Shown here: positions 17,601 to 26,089 of the stretch, piece after piece | Layout of the letters: every line of letters begins with the position of its first letter | Position numbering within the stretch: position 1 is the first letter of the stretch | Source: JAZKBN01 sp040388605 | GTDB lineage: Bacteria > Bacteroidota > Bacteroidia > Cytophagales > Flexibacteraceae | Length of the DNA: 64,000 nt | Direction of reading: 5' to 3' | NCBI GenBank assembly: GCA_040388605.1 | Contig: JAZKBN010000028.1 | Location: forward strand, 37,789-101,788 | The notes under the pieces: generated by a model | What the model saw: only the letters and a program-made list of their open reading frames with translations | Told to the model about the DNA's origin: nothing | Database searches by the model: none | Position numbers and translations under genes: made by a program

Positions 17601-17999
17601 ATTGTACCTGATTATAAAAGGCGGCGTTGCCCCGGGTGGCATTCCCCGCAAAATTGATTGCGTTATAGAGGTTAGCTGCGCAACAGCTGCCTCAATTTTT
17701 ACACCGGGGTGAAAGTAAACTTTAATATTACATACCCCCTTGAGCGATGTGGATTCAATATGCTCAATATCATTTACGGTGTTGGTGTATGCACGTTCAT
17801 TAACAGTTACAAATCGGCGTTCCATTTCCTGTGCCGAAATGCCGTTGTAAGACCATATTACTGAAACTACGGGAATATTTATATCGGGAAAAATATCTAC
17901 CGCCATGCGGTAAACCGAAAACACTCCGCCGATAATTATCAGCAGGGCCATTACCACGAAAGTATAAGGGCGGCGCAAGGCCAGCCTGACTATCCACAT
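14646..17999 (-). CDS. RND efflux permease, AcrB-type
   Basis: The 1117-residue inner-membrane pump of the operon. It begins with MWIVRLALRRPYTFVVMALL and FPDINIPVV, followed by the large first periplasmic loop, TM4 with GGLALAVGILVDDATVEIEN (adjacent acidic residues of the proton relay), the second periplasmic loop from DFFPKVDAGQFRLHFRAPVG, and a final helix block ending with a GRAVIGGL motif. These features fit hydrophobe/amphiphile exporters rather than metal exporters (no DFG-x3-DGA motif). Between TM6 and TM7 it carries a Glu/Lys/Gln/Asn-rich cytoplasmic insert of about 55 residues, encoded near 16320-16500. ATG 17999 is chosen over 18047, which would put 16 polar residues before the first helix. 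Substrate unknown. Confidence 0.92.
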   Translation of the reverse strand: MWIVRLALRRPYTFVVMALLIIIGGVFSVYRMAVDIFPDINIPVVSVIWSYNGISAQEMERRFVTVNERAYTNTVNDIEHIESTSLKGVCNIKVYFHPGVKIEAAVAQLTSITQSILRGMPPGATPPFIIRYNATNVPIMQLGLGSETLSEQEMNDIGNNFVRLGLAVVQGATVTQPFGGKSRQIMVDLDPQAMYARNISPSAISTALGAQNVILPAGSAKMGNSEYDVRLNSSVEAIEDLNNLPVGQSPDGKTIFMRDVAHVHDGFGTQNNIVRQDGKRSTFMSILKNGGASTLDIISRIKTTLPQVMKTVPSGLQVYQMFDQSVFVKASINGVLNEGMIAALLTALMILIFLGSWRSTIIVVTSIPLSILCSIIILAAMGQTLNIMTLGGLALAVGILVDDATVEIENVHRNLAMGKPILQGILDGAAQIATPALVSTFSICIVFLPIFFLSGVASFLFSPFAMAVIFAMIPSYVLSRTIIPTMVHYLLPAELHLYTNSHEAEPPLVDEQGKLLDEAAQNEETEKNQAQALENQKAKVNDQKENTEVANVEKHESKNPGWFWRLHLRFNKHFDNFRMRYHSALLWVLTHKAVSSVVFGVVVLGIIALVPLVGEDFFPKVDAGQFRLHFRAPVGTRIEKTEDYTAKVEDLIRSCIPAEELDRILSNIGLSPGGINLAFTDNPAIGSADAEILVSLKEHHAPTEQYMQAIRKRLHNEIPELSVFYQPSDIVTQILNFGIPAPVDVQVTGRNAKENLKIARELTERIAAVPGAADVRLHQVPDVPQLTLVVDRTRANQAGLTQKDLASDMLISLSGSNQTAPNDWINPANGVRYNVIVQTPTTENASLQDLGRTPMTGPKGSQQILENFITEHRSTTPGSVTHYNATPTLDVLANVEDSDLGSVADEVQAIINEIKPRLPKGSTIVLRGQVQSMKTSFNGLFIGILASIVLVYLLMVVNFQSWKDPFIIITALPGALAGIIAALLVTGTTISVPSLMGAIMCIGVATSNSILMVTFANDERRSGKSALQSALNAGFTRLRPVLMTALAMIMGMLPMSLGLGEGGEQNAPLGRAVIGGLLFATATTLFIVPMIYSMMRRNSVPFEEDPELDEVHYAQQP

Positions 18000-18535
18000 A
18001 AACTGAAAATTTAACCTCCCGGAAGCCGGACGGAAATTTGAAACCAATACCGCCGATCAAAATAAAGGAACGGGAATATGGGGCAGCTATGCAAGCATAC
18101 CCATCTGGGGTAATTTATAGTGCGGAAAAGGCAAGGCCCTTAATCCAAATGTCGTGCCTGAATACTATAACCAATACCAAAACCGGTTGCTGACTATGTT
18201 AGGCCACAAACAGCGCAGGCAAAATATAATTGACTATAGGCCTTAAACTGCTTAAGTCTGCATTTACCTTTTTGCTTTATATAGGATTAAGAAAAACCTG
18301 CAAGGTTTAAGCAAAGGATTAACGGGATTGCAAAAAACTCATTAAACCAGTGTTTTACAGCATTTTACGAATTATAATATGCTTACTGGTAAAAGTATTT
18401 ATGAAAATACCCGGTGAAGGCGTAACTTGCGGGCTTAAAGCAAATATCTATTAATTTCAATTCGTTTATTGTAGCCCGGTCCTGCTGGGGGCACCTAAAC
18501 GGCAAACAAAAAATTAAGCACAGGGGATTCATAAA
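18000..18535. other. Intergenic region between the efflux operon and gmd
   Basis: About 530 bases between divergent transcription units. No convincing reading frame, RNA gene or perfect -7 box is seen on either strand, although both promoters must lie here. Confidence 0.5.
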
Positions 18536-19654
18536 ATGAAAAAAGCGCTTATTACAGGTATTACAGGCCAGGACGGTGCCTATTTGACCGAGCTTCTGCT
18601 CTCTAAAGGTTACGAGGTTCATGGCATTAAACGCCGCTCGTCATTATTTAATACTGACCGTATAGACCACCTGTACCAAGATCCACACGAGAAAAAGGTA
18701 AATCTTCATCTCCACTACGGCGACCTGTCAGATTCTACGAACCTGATTCGTATAGTACAGGAAGTTCGCCCTGATGAAATTTACAACCTCGGTGCAATGA
18801 GCCACGTTAAAGTGAGCTTCGATACCCCTGAGTACACCGCAAATGCTGATGGTATTGGCACGCTGCGTATTCTTGAAGCTTTACGTATTCTGAAGCTGGA
18901 AGAAAAAACCAAAATTTACCAGGCCAGTACCTCTGAGCTTTATGGTTTGGTTCAGGCAGTTCCGCAAAGCGAAACTACCCCCTTCTACCCGCGTTCACCT
19001 TACGCAGTTGCTAAAATGTACGCTTACTGGATAACAGTAAACTACCGCGAGGCATACAATATGTTTGCCTGTAACGGCATCCTTTTCAACCACGAATCTC
19101 CCCTTCGCGGCGAAACCTTCGTAACACGTAAAATTACACGTGCTGCTGCCCGTATAGCTCTTGGCCTGCAATCTAACCTCTACCTTGGTAACCTTGATGC
19201 GCAACGCGACTGGGGCCATGCCAAAGATTACGTTGAAGCCATGTACCTTATTCTTCAGCAGGATAAGCCCGATGATTACGTAATTGCCACAGGCGTTACA
19301 ACCTATGTGCGCGAATTCGTACGCATGGCCTTCGGAGAGCTGGGCATTCACCTTGAATTCAGCGGAACCGGTGCCGACGAAGTGGGTACCGTAAGCAAAG
19401 TAACAAACCCTGAATTTGCCGAAAATGTTGAAGTAGGTAAAGTGGTGGTTGCAGTAGATAAGCGTTATTTCCGCCCAACAGAAGTTGAACTTCTTGTTGG
19501 CGACCCTACAAAATCTAAAACCCGCCTCGGCTGGGTGCCTAAATACGACCTCGCAGCGCTTGTAAAAGACATGATGCAGGCAGATTTGGCCCTCTTCAAA
19601 CGCGACCAGTACCTGCAAACCGGCGGTCACAAAATCATGAACTATTACGAATAG
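18536..19654 (+). CDS. gmd: GDP-mannose 4,6-dehydratase
   Basis: Gmd converts GDP-D-mannose to GDP-4-keto-6-deoxy-D-mannose, the first committed step to GDP-L-fucose and other deoxyhexoses. The 372-residue extended SDR has the NADP-binding GITGQDGAYL at residues 7-16, the RRSS motif near 32-35 that marks the GMD family, the substrate/cofactor segment YQASTSELYG, and catalytic YAVAKMYAYW (YxxxK). The ending LGWVPKYDLAALVKDMM is typical. It is separated from fcl by a hairpin and 145 bases, but the two enzymes act consecutively. The ATG at 18536 directly precedes the Rossmann motif. Confidence 0.96.
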   Translation: MKKALITGITGQDGAYLTELLLSKGYEVHGIKRRSSLFNTDRIDHLYQDPHEKKVNLHLHYGDLSDSTNLIRIVQEVRPDEIYNLGAMSHVKVSFDTPEYTANADGIGTLRILEALRILKLEEKTKIYQASTSELYGLVQAVPQSETTPFYPRSPYAVAKMYAYWITVNYREAYNMFACNGILFNHESPLRGETFVTRKITRAAARIALGLQSNLYLGNLDAQRDWGHAKDYVEAMYLILQQDKPDDYVIATGVTTYVREFVRMAFGELGIHLEFSGTGADEVGTVSKVTNPEFAENVEVGKVVVAVDKRYFRPTEVELLVGDPTKSKTRLGWVPKYDLAALVKDMMQADLALFKRDQYLQTGGHKIMNYYE

Positions 19655-19672
19655 TAAGGCTCAAAGGCGTTC

Positions 19673-19713
19673 AGGCACGGAACGCGGGGGCATTGCTCCT
19701 GCTGTCCGTGCCT
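19673..19713 (+). terminator. Hairpin after gmd
   Basis: AGGCACGGA (19673-19681) and TCCGTGCCT (19705-19713) form a 9-base stem with a 23-base GC-rich loop, followed by a moderately T-rich tract. It could be a partial terminator or an attenuator between gmd and fcl. Confidence 0.55.
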
Positions 19714-19799
19714 TCGCTGTTTTAAGCTGTGCTGTTTAAAAATATTAGGGCCAAAAGCCCGGGAACAATTCCTGCTTTCCTGCAAAACTTTATAAGACC

Positions 19800-20735
19800 T
19801 TGAATAAGAACGATAAAATATATGTAGCCGGTCACCGCGGCATGGTGGGTTCGGCCATAGTTCGTAAGCTTGAAGCTTTGGGCTATACCAATATTGTTAA
19901 GCGCGTAAGCAAAGAGCTTGATCTGCGCAATTACGAAGCTACCGCCGCATTCTTTGCAGCCGAAAAGCCGGATTATGTATTCCTGGCTGCAGCCAAAGTT
20001 GGCGGTATACAGGCCAACAACATTTACCGTGCAGATTTCCTGTATGAAAACCTGCAAATTCAGAACAACGTTATTCATAACGCTTACCTGAACGGTGTAA
20101 AAAAACTCATGTTCCTGGGCAGCAGCTGCATATACCCCAAATTTGCGCCCCAGCCGCTTAAAGAAGACTACCTGCTTACAGGTACCTTGGAAAGCACAAA
20201 TGAGCCTTACGCCATTGCCAAAATTGCCGGTATAAAAATGTGCGAAGCATATCGCTCACAATATGGCTGCAACTTCATCAGTGTAATGCCTACCAACCTG
20301 TACGGCCCTAACGACAACTACGACCTGAATAACAGCCACGTATTGCCGGCCCTGATCCGTAAATTCCATACGGCAACTGTTGAAGGCAACCCTACTGTTG
20401 AAGTTTGGGGCAGCGGTTCTCCCAAAAGGGAATTCCTGCATGCCGACGATCTTGCAGAAGCATGCCTGTACCTCATGGAAACTTATAACGAGGAGCAGCT
20501 TGTAAACATAGGCACCGGTGAAGACCTGAGCATTAAGGAGCTTGCCGATCTTATTGCCGACGTAATTGGCTTCAAAGGTGAAATTGTTTGGAACTCAAGC
20601 AAGCCCGACGGTACCCCCAGAAAACTTATGGATGTAAGTAAGCTTACCAACCTCGGCTGGAAATATAAAATAGGCCTGAGAGAAGGTATTGCAAGTGTTT
20701 ACGAAAACGCAAAGGAGATTGCCTTTGCGGAATAA
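19800..20735 (+). CDS. fcl: GDP-L-fucose synthase
   Basis: The enzyme epimerises and reduces GDP-4-keto-6-deoxymannose to GDP-L-fucose with NADPH. The 311-residue extended SDR carries VAGHRGMVGSAI at its N terminus, the FLAAAKVGGI motif characteristic of the family, FLGSSCIYPKFAPQP, and catalytic YAIAKIAG (YxxxK). PTNLYGPNDNYD and REFLHADDLAEAC are further family hallmarks. The start is a TTG at 19800; no in-frame ATG lies upstream and the next (near residue 15) is inside the nucleotide-binding loop, so TTG is preferred. A strong terminator follows. Confidence 0.95.
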   Translation: MNKNDKIYVAGHRGMVGSAIVRKLEALGYTNIVKRVSKELDLRNYEATAAFFAAEKPDYVFLAAAKVGGIQANNIYRADFLYENLQIQNNVIHNAYLNGVKKLMFLGSSCIYPKFAPQPLKEDYLLTGTLESTNEPYAIAKIAGIKMCEAYRSQYGCNFISVMPTNLYGPNDNYDLNNSHVLPALIRKFHTATVEGNPTVEVWGSGSPKREFLHADDLAEACLYLMETYNEEQLVNIGTGEDLSIKELADLIADVIGFKGEIVWNSSKPDGTPRKLMDVSKLTNLGWKYKIGLREGIASVYENAKEIAFAE

Positions 20736-20762
20736 TCCCGCAGATTAGCACAGGCTTTTGAT

Positions 20763-20800
20763 AAAATGCCTGCCCTGTCGGAGAACAGGGCAGGCATTTT
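20763..20800 (+). terminator. Strong intrinsic terminator after fcl
   Basis: A perfect 16-base stem (20763-20778 with 20785-20800) and six-base loop, ending in TTTTT. It covers an in-frame ATG at 20766, which therefore is not the start of the next gene. Confidence 0.92.
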
Positions 20801-20837
20801 TGCTTTTAACACATATCAAATCGGGCTATGCACTATC

Positions 20838-22133
20838 ATGCCGATGCCAGACAAACAATTTATGACTGAATTAAGGAATGAGCCTTTGGGCTACAAAATT
20901 TACGGGCAGGAGCACATTGCCGAAAACGCAACCGCCCAAATGGATATTGCCATGCGCTTACCTGTATCCCTCGCAGGCGCGTTAATGCCCGATGCCCACC
21001 TGGGTTACGGTGTGCCAATAGGTGGGGTAATAGCCACGCCTGCCAATATTATTATCCCCGGAGCAGTCGGGGTAGATATAGGCTGCCGCATGCAACTGTC
21101 AGTTTACCCGGTTCCGGCCGATATGCTTGATAAAAACAGGGCAGAACTAAAAGCCATGCTGAAAAACAATACTGTCTTTGGTACGGGCGCAACAAATAAC
21201 AGGGTAACCGGTACCGATAAGGCACATGCCCTCTTCTCAAGGCCGGAATGGAAAAGCAACAAAGTACTCTCAGACCTATATAACAGGGCTGAGTCACAAT
21301 ACGGAACCTCAGGCTCCGGTAATCACTTTGTGGAATTCGGAACAATCAGGGCTGTGGGCAAATCAGCTATAGGCAATAATAACCCGGACAACCTTGGCCT
21401 TGATCTTGATGATGACCTTGCTTACCTGGCGGTACTTTCGCACTCAGGCAGCAGGGGTTTCGGGGCGATGGTGGCAAACCATTATACCAAATTAGCCGAA
21501 CGCATGGGTGGCCTGCCCGAAGAAGCCAAAAAGCTCTCCTGGCTCGATTTGGAAACCGAGGAAAATCATAACTACTGGATTGCCATGAACCTTGCCGGCG
21601 ACTATGCATCGGGCAACCACCATGAAATACATGCGAAATTTGCCGAAAGCCTGGGTATGCAACCCATTGTAAGCATTGAGAACCACCACAATTTTGCCTG
21701 GCTCGAAAAGCTGGAAGATGGCACATCGGTAATGGTTCACAGGAAAGGGGCCACCCCGGCCGGAAAAGGTGTCCTGGGCATTATACCCGGCTCAATGTCG
21801 ACACCAGGCTTCGTGGTTTCGGGTAAGGGTAACGCTGCTTCTATAAACTCAGCATCACATGGCGCCGGAAGAAATATGGGCCGTAATGAAGCCAAGCGCA
21901 GGCTGAACCCAGAAGATGCCAAAGCCGACCTAAAGTCTAATAACATTACACTCATCGGAGGCTCCATAGATGAAGCATCGGCAGCATATAAGGATATTCA
22001 TACCGTTATGGCTGCCCAAACTGAGCTCTTAAACGTGCTGGCTGAATTCAGACCTTCNNNNNNNNNNTGAAGAATGGGTACTCCATCTTCATATCCCAGG
22101 ATGGCAGAATTAGGTGAAAAGCCGGAAGATTGA
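20838..22133 (+). CDS. rtcB: RtcB-family RNA ligase, with an assembly gap near the 3' end
   Basis: RtcB ligases join 2',3'-cyclic phosphate or 3'-phosphate RNA ends to 5'-OH ends using GTP and Mn2+. Visible hallmarks are DAHLGYGVPIGGVIA, the metal-binding VGVDIGCRM, SGSGNHFVEFG, LSHSGSRGFG, ENHHNFAW, and ASINSASHGAGRNMGR, which carries the His that is guanylylated in the family. ATG 20838 (or 20862) is used because the earlier ATG lies in a terminator stem. Ten N at 22058-22067 are followed by an in-frame TGA at 22068-22070, but after a short stretch the same frame encodes MAELGEKPED and a stop (22101-22133), the conserved RtcB C terminus. The sequence around the gap is therefore unreliable. 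Confidence 0.88.
22058..22067. other. Assembly gap of ten N
   Basis: Unknown bases inside the 3' end of rtcB. The TGA directly after it is probably an artefact of a mis-sized or mis-joined gap. Confidence 0.95.
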
Positions 22134-22179
22134 TAATAACAGCAAATTGGCTCTCCTGAATCTTATAAATTCAAAAAAG

Positions 22180-22231
22180 GTCAGCCTGCAGTAGTGAATT
22201 TTTGTGCCAAAACTCACCATTGCAGGCTGAC
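22180..22231 (+). terminator. Long imperfect hairpin after rtcB
   Basis: GTCAGCCTGCA (22180-22190) pairs with TGCAGGCTGAC (22221-22231), and an inner GTGAATTTT/AAAACTCAC pair (22194-22202, 22209-22217) with one mismatch extends it. TTATTTGCTCTTAC follows. A terminator is most likely; a small inverted-repeat element remnant is the alternative. Confidence 0.6.
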
Positions 22232-22799
22232 TTATTTGCTCTTACTTTCGTTGAAGATTGAATTAAAAAAACCTGAGTTCCGCTTAAGAACCGTTTAATC
22301 GTTCCGTCCTATGAGCCTCGTATTCATAAGCCTGTTCTACCTGATTTCAAAAATTTACTTGTCACCGGTATCTATCTTCAAGCTGCTCCTTACTCTTGTG
22401 TAGCAGTGTGGGTACCTGCAGCATTTATAGAAGCCCTCAACTATCACCTAATTTTTTGGCTAAGCAATTTTGAAAGAAAATCGATCAAACCATTGCTCTC
22501 CCCCCACTATGGGTAAAGAAATACTTTACAGGTTTGGTAAAGCGCGCTTTTCGCGCAATTCAGAGGCGTAATATTGAGGAACAAGCGCAAGACTTATTAC
22601 AGAAGGTCTGGTCCAAATTTCTATACCCGGATACCCAAATGCTTAAACATCAGAATTAAGTTTGAATATCTAAATACCTACCCCTATTTCTACAATGCTA
22701 ATTCACGTTACTCTTTATCCCTAACCATAACTCGGGTACATTTTACAAAGCTTACCCGGTAAGCAGCGCGATTTGAATACAAAACAGGATAAACAAAAA
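22232..22799. other. Gene-free stretch between rtcB and the T9SS operon
   Basis: About 570 bases of AT-rich sequence between convergent units. A 62-codon reading frame at 22574-22762 has no family resemblance and odd composition (Tyr/Asn/Arg-rich), so it is not called. Nothing else is recognised. Confidence 0.5.
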
Positions 22800-22818
22800 G
22801 CCCCTGTAATACAGGGGC
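22800..22818 (-). terminator. Intrinsic terminator of the T9SS operon
   Basis: GCCCCTGT (22800-22807) and ACAGGGGC (22811-22818) form a perfect stem with a 3-base loop. On the minus strand it is followed by CTTTTTGTTT. It lies 27 bases after the PorP/SprF stop codon. Confidence 0.88.
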
Positions 22819-22844
22819 CGATGCAATAACTTGTGTTGAAGGAA

Positions 22845-23906
22845 TTAAATCCTTGGGGTATCGAAACGTTTGCGGCGCTTATCTTTAACAGCCCTGAAAG
22901 CAAGGCTCAGTTCAAATGCACCCGGCGCTGTGCCTGCAAAGTTATTCAGGCGGTTAGAATTCATATCGTAGCTGAAACCTACAGTATATGCGGGGTTACT
23001 TATGCCTAAGCTTGCAATAAACGCGTCTTCAAGACGGTACCACCCGCCTAAAACCAAATCGCTGTTAGCGAACATACCAAAGGGCTGCTCAAGAAACTTA
23101 TAGGTAAGGTATGCACCTACGTTCAGCTGCTGAAGGTTAGCCTGCGAAGCATACATGAAGTTGGGTGAGAAGTTTACCTTTTGACTAACGTGAAACTCAA
23201 GTCCTGCATGAAGCTTCAACAGGGCCGGGGCCTGTATTACCGTATTGGTATTAAGGCTTTGGTTCGGGCGATTCACATTTGAATAGGCAATACCTGCGAA
23301 CGCGCTTGTACCTGACCTATAATAGTTACGGGATGGATTATAAGACCATACAGCGCCGATATTAATAGGCCAATATGTTTTCTTATTATCAATTCCCGGA
23401 ATAGACACCGGGTTAAGCTGCGAACCTGTAAACTGGCTGTAATAATCGCTCTGCTCACCCCAGGTGAGCGCATTGTAATCAAGGCTCTTCTGATGGTATG
23501 CCGCCTGGGCGCCAATGCTTATGCGGTGCAAATCATTGGTAAAGCCATGGCTGTAAGCAAATGTAGCCATAAGGCCGGTGGTTGTAAGGCCTCCGTCTCC
23601 GGTACGATCATTATAAACTGACAGCCCCAGTCCGCCACTCAATGTGCGACGATCAACGCCGGTATACCAAGGCAAAATGCCCGATATTTGGTTGGTTACG
23701 TATGGCTTAGATACAGAACGCCATTGACTGCGAAAGTTGGTATTGAATGTAATATCTGATTCCATACCGGCAAGAGCCGGGTTCAGATATAATGAGCTGG
23801 CATAGAACTGAGAAAACTGGGCATCTTGTCCGAGAACTCTGCCCGACAGCAGCACCGAAACCAATGTGAAAGCAACAAATATTCTCGCGCCGTAAGATAG
23901 GGTCAT
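22845..23906 (-). CDS. PorP/SprF family T9SS membrane protein
   Basis: A 353-residue outer-membrane beta-barrel protein of the PorP/SprF family. The signal peptide ends SGRVLGQ, and the diagnostic mature start DAQFSQFYASSLYLNPALAG follows, then repeated amphipathic beta strands and a closing FELSLAFRAVKD strand. In Flavobacterium johnsoniae SprF is needed to export the adhesin SprB, and genes of this family usually sit just behind the type B cargo they serve. Here it is the last gene of a minus-strand operon, three bases after the gene for a type B cargo protein, so it is likely its dedicated export or anchoring partner. Confidence 0.93.
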   Translation of the reverse strand: MTLSYGARIFVAFTLVSVLLSGRVLGQDAQFSQFYASSLYLNPALAGMESDITFNTNFRSQWRSVSKPYVTNQISGILPWYTGVDRRTLSGGLGLSVYNDRTGDGGLTTTGLMATFAYSHGFTNDLHRISIGAQAAYHQKSLDYNALTWGEQSDYYSQFTGSQLNPVSIPGIDNKKTYWPINIGAVWSYNPSRNYYRSGTSAFAGIAYSNVNRPNQSLNTNTVIQAPALLKLHAGLEFHVSQKVNFSPNFMYASQANLQQLNVGAYLTYKFLEQPFGMFANSDLVLGGWYRLEDAFIASLGISNPAYTVGFSYDMNSNRLNNFAGTAPGAFELSLAFRAVKDKRRKRFDTPRI

Positions 23907-23909
23907 TTG

Positions 23910-26039
23910 TTATTTGATTAGGGTAACGTTGCCGGTTTTTTGAAAGGACGTATTATCTGAATATTTGCCCTTAACCGCGTAAGTGTAGGTACCAATCGGC
24001 ATGTCTTCGCCGTCATTATTTTTCTTACCGTTCCAGCCTATGGTATTGGCTGTATGGAAGTTATTAGCTTCGTAAACTGTTTCTCCCCAGCGGCTAAAAA
24101 TGATGAATGTAAATTCACTTTCTTTAACACCTTTACCGTAAACACGTACGTTCTTGTTATCAGCTTTGGTATTGGCTTCCGGAGCAAAAGCATTTGGTAC
24201 AAAAACAGATTTGAAGCTGTTTATCTCAATCTGTTTAGTAAGCTCATCAGTACAGCCACCATTATCGGCCACTACACGAAGCTTTACAGTATAGGTTTTA
24301 GGCTCTGAGTATGCAGTTGCGTAAGCAGAATCTTTTGTAATTGCAGTTGAACCGTTACCGAAATCCCAATAATAGGTGGCCGATGGGTTTGCTGAAAATC
24401 TGGTTGCCACAAAAGTAGCGCCTTCGCCGGCAACAGGGTTTGTGGGGTCTGACGGGTAACGCGGGTTCCTTACTGCAAAGGCAGCGCTGGGTTGCGGCGT
24501 TACAATCGTATTTATATTAGATACCAAATGAAAACATTCATTCCTTACCGTGAAATTAACGGTTCCGTTGCCGGTTGCATCTGATGCATTAGTTTGATAG
24601 TAAATAGTGTCGTTTTGCGAACGAAGGGCAGGGCTGACAGTATCACCTGAGGCGTTTACGAAACGACCGGTGCCGGTTGTACTCCAGGTGAATTCAATAG
24701 GATCCCAACCGGTTTGGCGCTCAACAACAAGCTTAGCTTTTTCACCCGCGCAATAGAATTGGTTTAAAGGTGCAATTTGCAATACAGTAGCAGGGTTCTG
24801 TAGTTTCCTGAACCTGATTTTAATTGTATCAGAATTAGCAACACACTTAAACTGATCCCATGCTTTAATAATTATAACAGTGTCTGTGGCAGCGCTGTTA
24901 CCTATATTATTAAAACACTTAACTGAGTCACGATAAGCATAGCTTGCCCCGTTGTTAAATGAAATGTACACAGAATCACCTTCAATATAAGTTGAATCAG
25001 GCTTGTTGATCTTGATACAAACATTTGCAGGAACACAAAAAGTTCCATCTGAATTGGCGCCGGCCAATACTAGAGATGCATCTAATAAGTGAGGACGGCA
25101 CTGGGTAGGACAAACACTTATTTCGCTGATTGCGGAAGAATCACAGTTAGTGTATGATCTAACCCTGATAATATGGCAGCCGTCCTGGGGATCTGTTTTA
25201 AGTGCCGGGATACGGAAAATTAATGCAGAGTTATCTTCAGGTGCAACAATTTCGGTATCGCTTTGAAGAACAGTACCGGTTGCATCATATACGTAAATTT
25301 TATAGGTGAAGGCATTCGCAGCCGATGGCCAGGTTACACCCACTCTGTCAGGTCGGCCGGGCTCGCTCGCTAATGTAGGTACGCCGGGTATTGGGCGTAA
25401 TACCGGCGGAGGGGCAGCCCAAATAATTGGGTAACCGGGGAAGTCTGCTAAATTATATTCAACTCCGTCGAAAGCAAACAGCCGTGCACCTTTGCCGCGA
25501 ACAACTAAGGCAGGTGTTGTGGTTTTATCTGATCTCCAGCTAATACTGGCTGTTGCAGGGCAGCCCTTTTTAATCGGTACTGTAAACCTGATAACCCGGC
25601 TTAACGATTTATCCGGAACAAAAGGGAGCTTAGTATCATTTAAAAAGTAATTAGGATCAAATGGGTTCCCTATTTTTCTCCGGATTGAGCACACTATGGT
25701 ATTTGAATCAGCACCGCGTGAAACGTGTACATATTCAAAATTCACAGTGTCCTTAGTTGAGCTCCAAATGCCCTGATCTCCTTTTGCATAACGAATTTTA
25801 GTAAGGTCAAGGGCATTGGTATCAACGTTTAATACAAAGTCGGCAGATGACCAGGCTATGGTATTTGGCCCCCCTGATTGAGTATGCCAGGTAGACACAT
25901 CAAATTCCAGCAAATTTTGCCCGTTGCCGGCATTCTTAAGCTTGGTATCTACCCTGATATTAACCGGGTTTTGCGCAAAACCGGCAATTGATGCAAGCAG
26001 GGAAATAAATAAAACGGGTAATATTCTTTTAGCGCTCAT
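23910..26039 (-). CDS. PKD-domain T9SS type B cargo protein
   Basis: A 709-residue secreted protein. Order: signal peptide (MSAKRILPVLFISLLASIAG), an N-terminal beta domain with FVLNVDTNALDLTKIRY (about 25-210), a fibronectin-like region near 225-320 (VTWPSAANAFTYKIYVYDATG), Ig-like segments, a PKD domain with YYWDFGNGST near 565-620, and a gliding motility-associated (type B) C-terminal domain with VPNAFAPEANT, FIIFSRWGETVYEA and GWNGKKNNDG. Type B domains need a PorP/SprF partner, encoded three bases downstream. An alternative start at 26090 overlaps the previous stop (TAATG) and would allow coupling, but it adds 17 polar residues before the signal peptide. Probably a surface adhesin or motility-type protein. 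Confidence 0.88.
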   Translation of the reverse strand: MSAKRILPVLFISLLASIAGFAQNPVNIRVDTKLKNAGNGQNLLEFDVSTWHTQSGGPNTIAWSSADFVLNVDTNALDLTKIRYAKGDQGIWSSTKDTVNFEYVHVSRGADSNTIVCSIRRKIGNPFDPNYFLNDTKLPFVPDKSLSRVIRFTVPIKKGCPATASISWRSDKTTTPALVVRGKGARLFAFDGVEYNLADFPGYPIIWAAPPPVLRPIPGVPTLASEPGRPDRVGVTWPSAANAFTYKIYVYDATGTVLQSDTEIVAPEDNSALIFRIPALKTDPQDGCHIIRVRSYTNCDSSAISEISVCPTQCRPHLLDASLVLAGANSDGTFCVPANVCIKINKPDSTYIEGDSVYISFNNGASYAYRDSVKCFNNIGNSAATDTVIIIKAWDQFKCVANSDTIKIRFRKLQNPATVLQIAPLNQFYCAGEKAKLVVERQTGWDPIEFTWSTTGTGRFVNASGDTVSPALRSQNDTIYYQTNASDATGNGTVNFTVRNECFHLVSNINTIVTPQPSAAFAVRNPRYPSDPTNPVAGEGATFVATRFSANPSATYYWDFGNGSTAITKDSAYATAYSEPKTYTVKLRVVADNGGCTDELTKQIEINSFKSVFVPNAFAPEANTKADNKNVRVYGKGVKESEFTFIIFSRWGETVYEANNFHTANTIGWNGKKNNDGEDMPIGTYTYAVKGKYSDNTSFQKTGNVTLIK

Positions 26040-26089
26040 ATTGAAAAGGGCTTTAATGTTTTCAGAAAGTTTATTTAGCTCGGTTTGCA

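Noticed and set aside
20766..20837. ATG 20766 as start of rtcB
   Set aside because: It is inside the fcl terminator stem.
22574..22762. A 62-codon reading frame in the intergenic stretch after rtcB
   Set aside because: No family pattern, Tyr/Asn/Arg-rich composition, and no promoter box.
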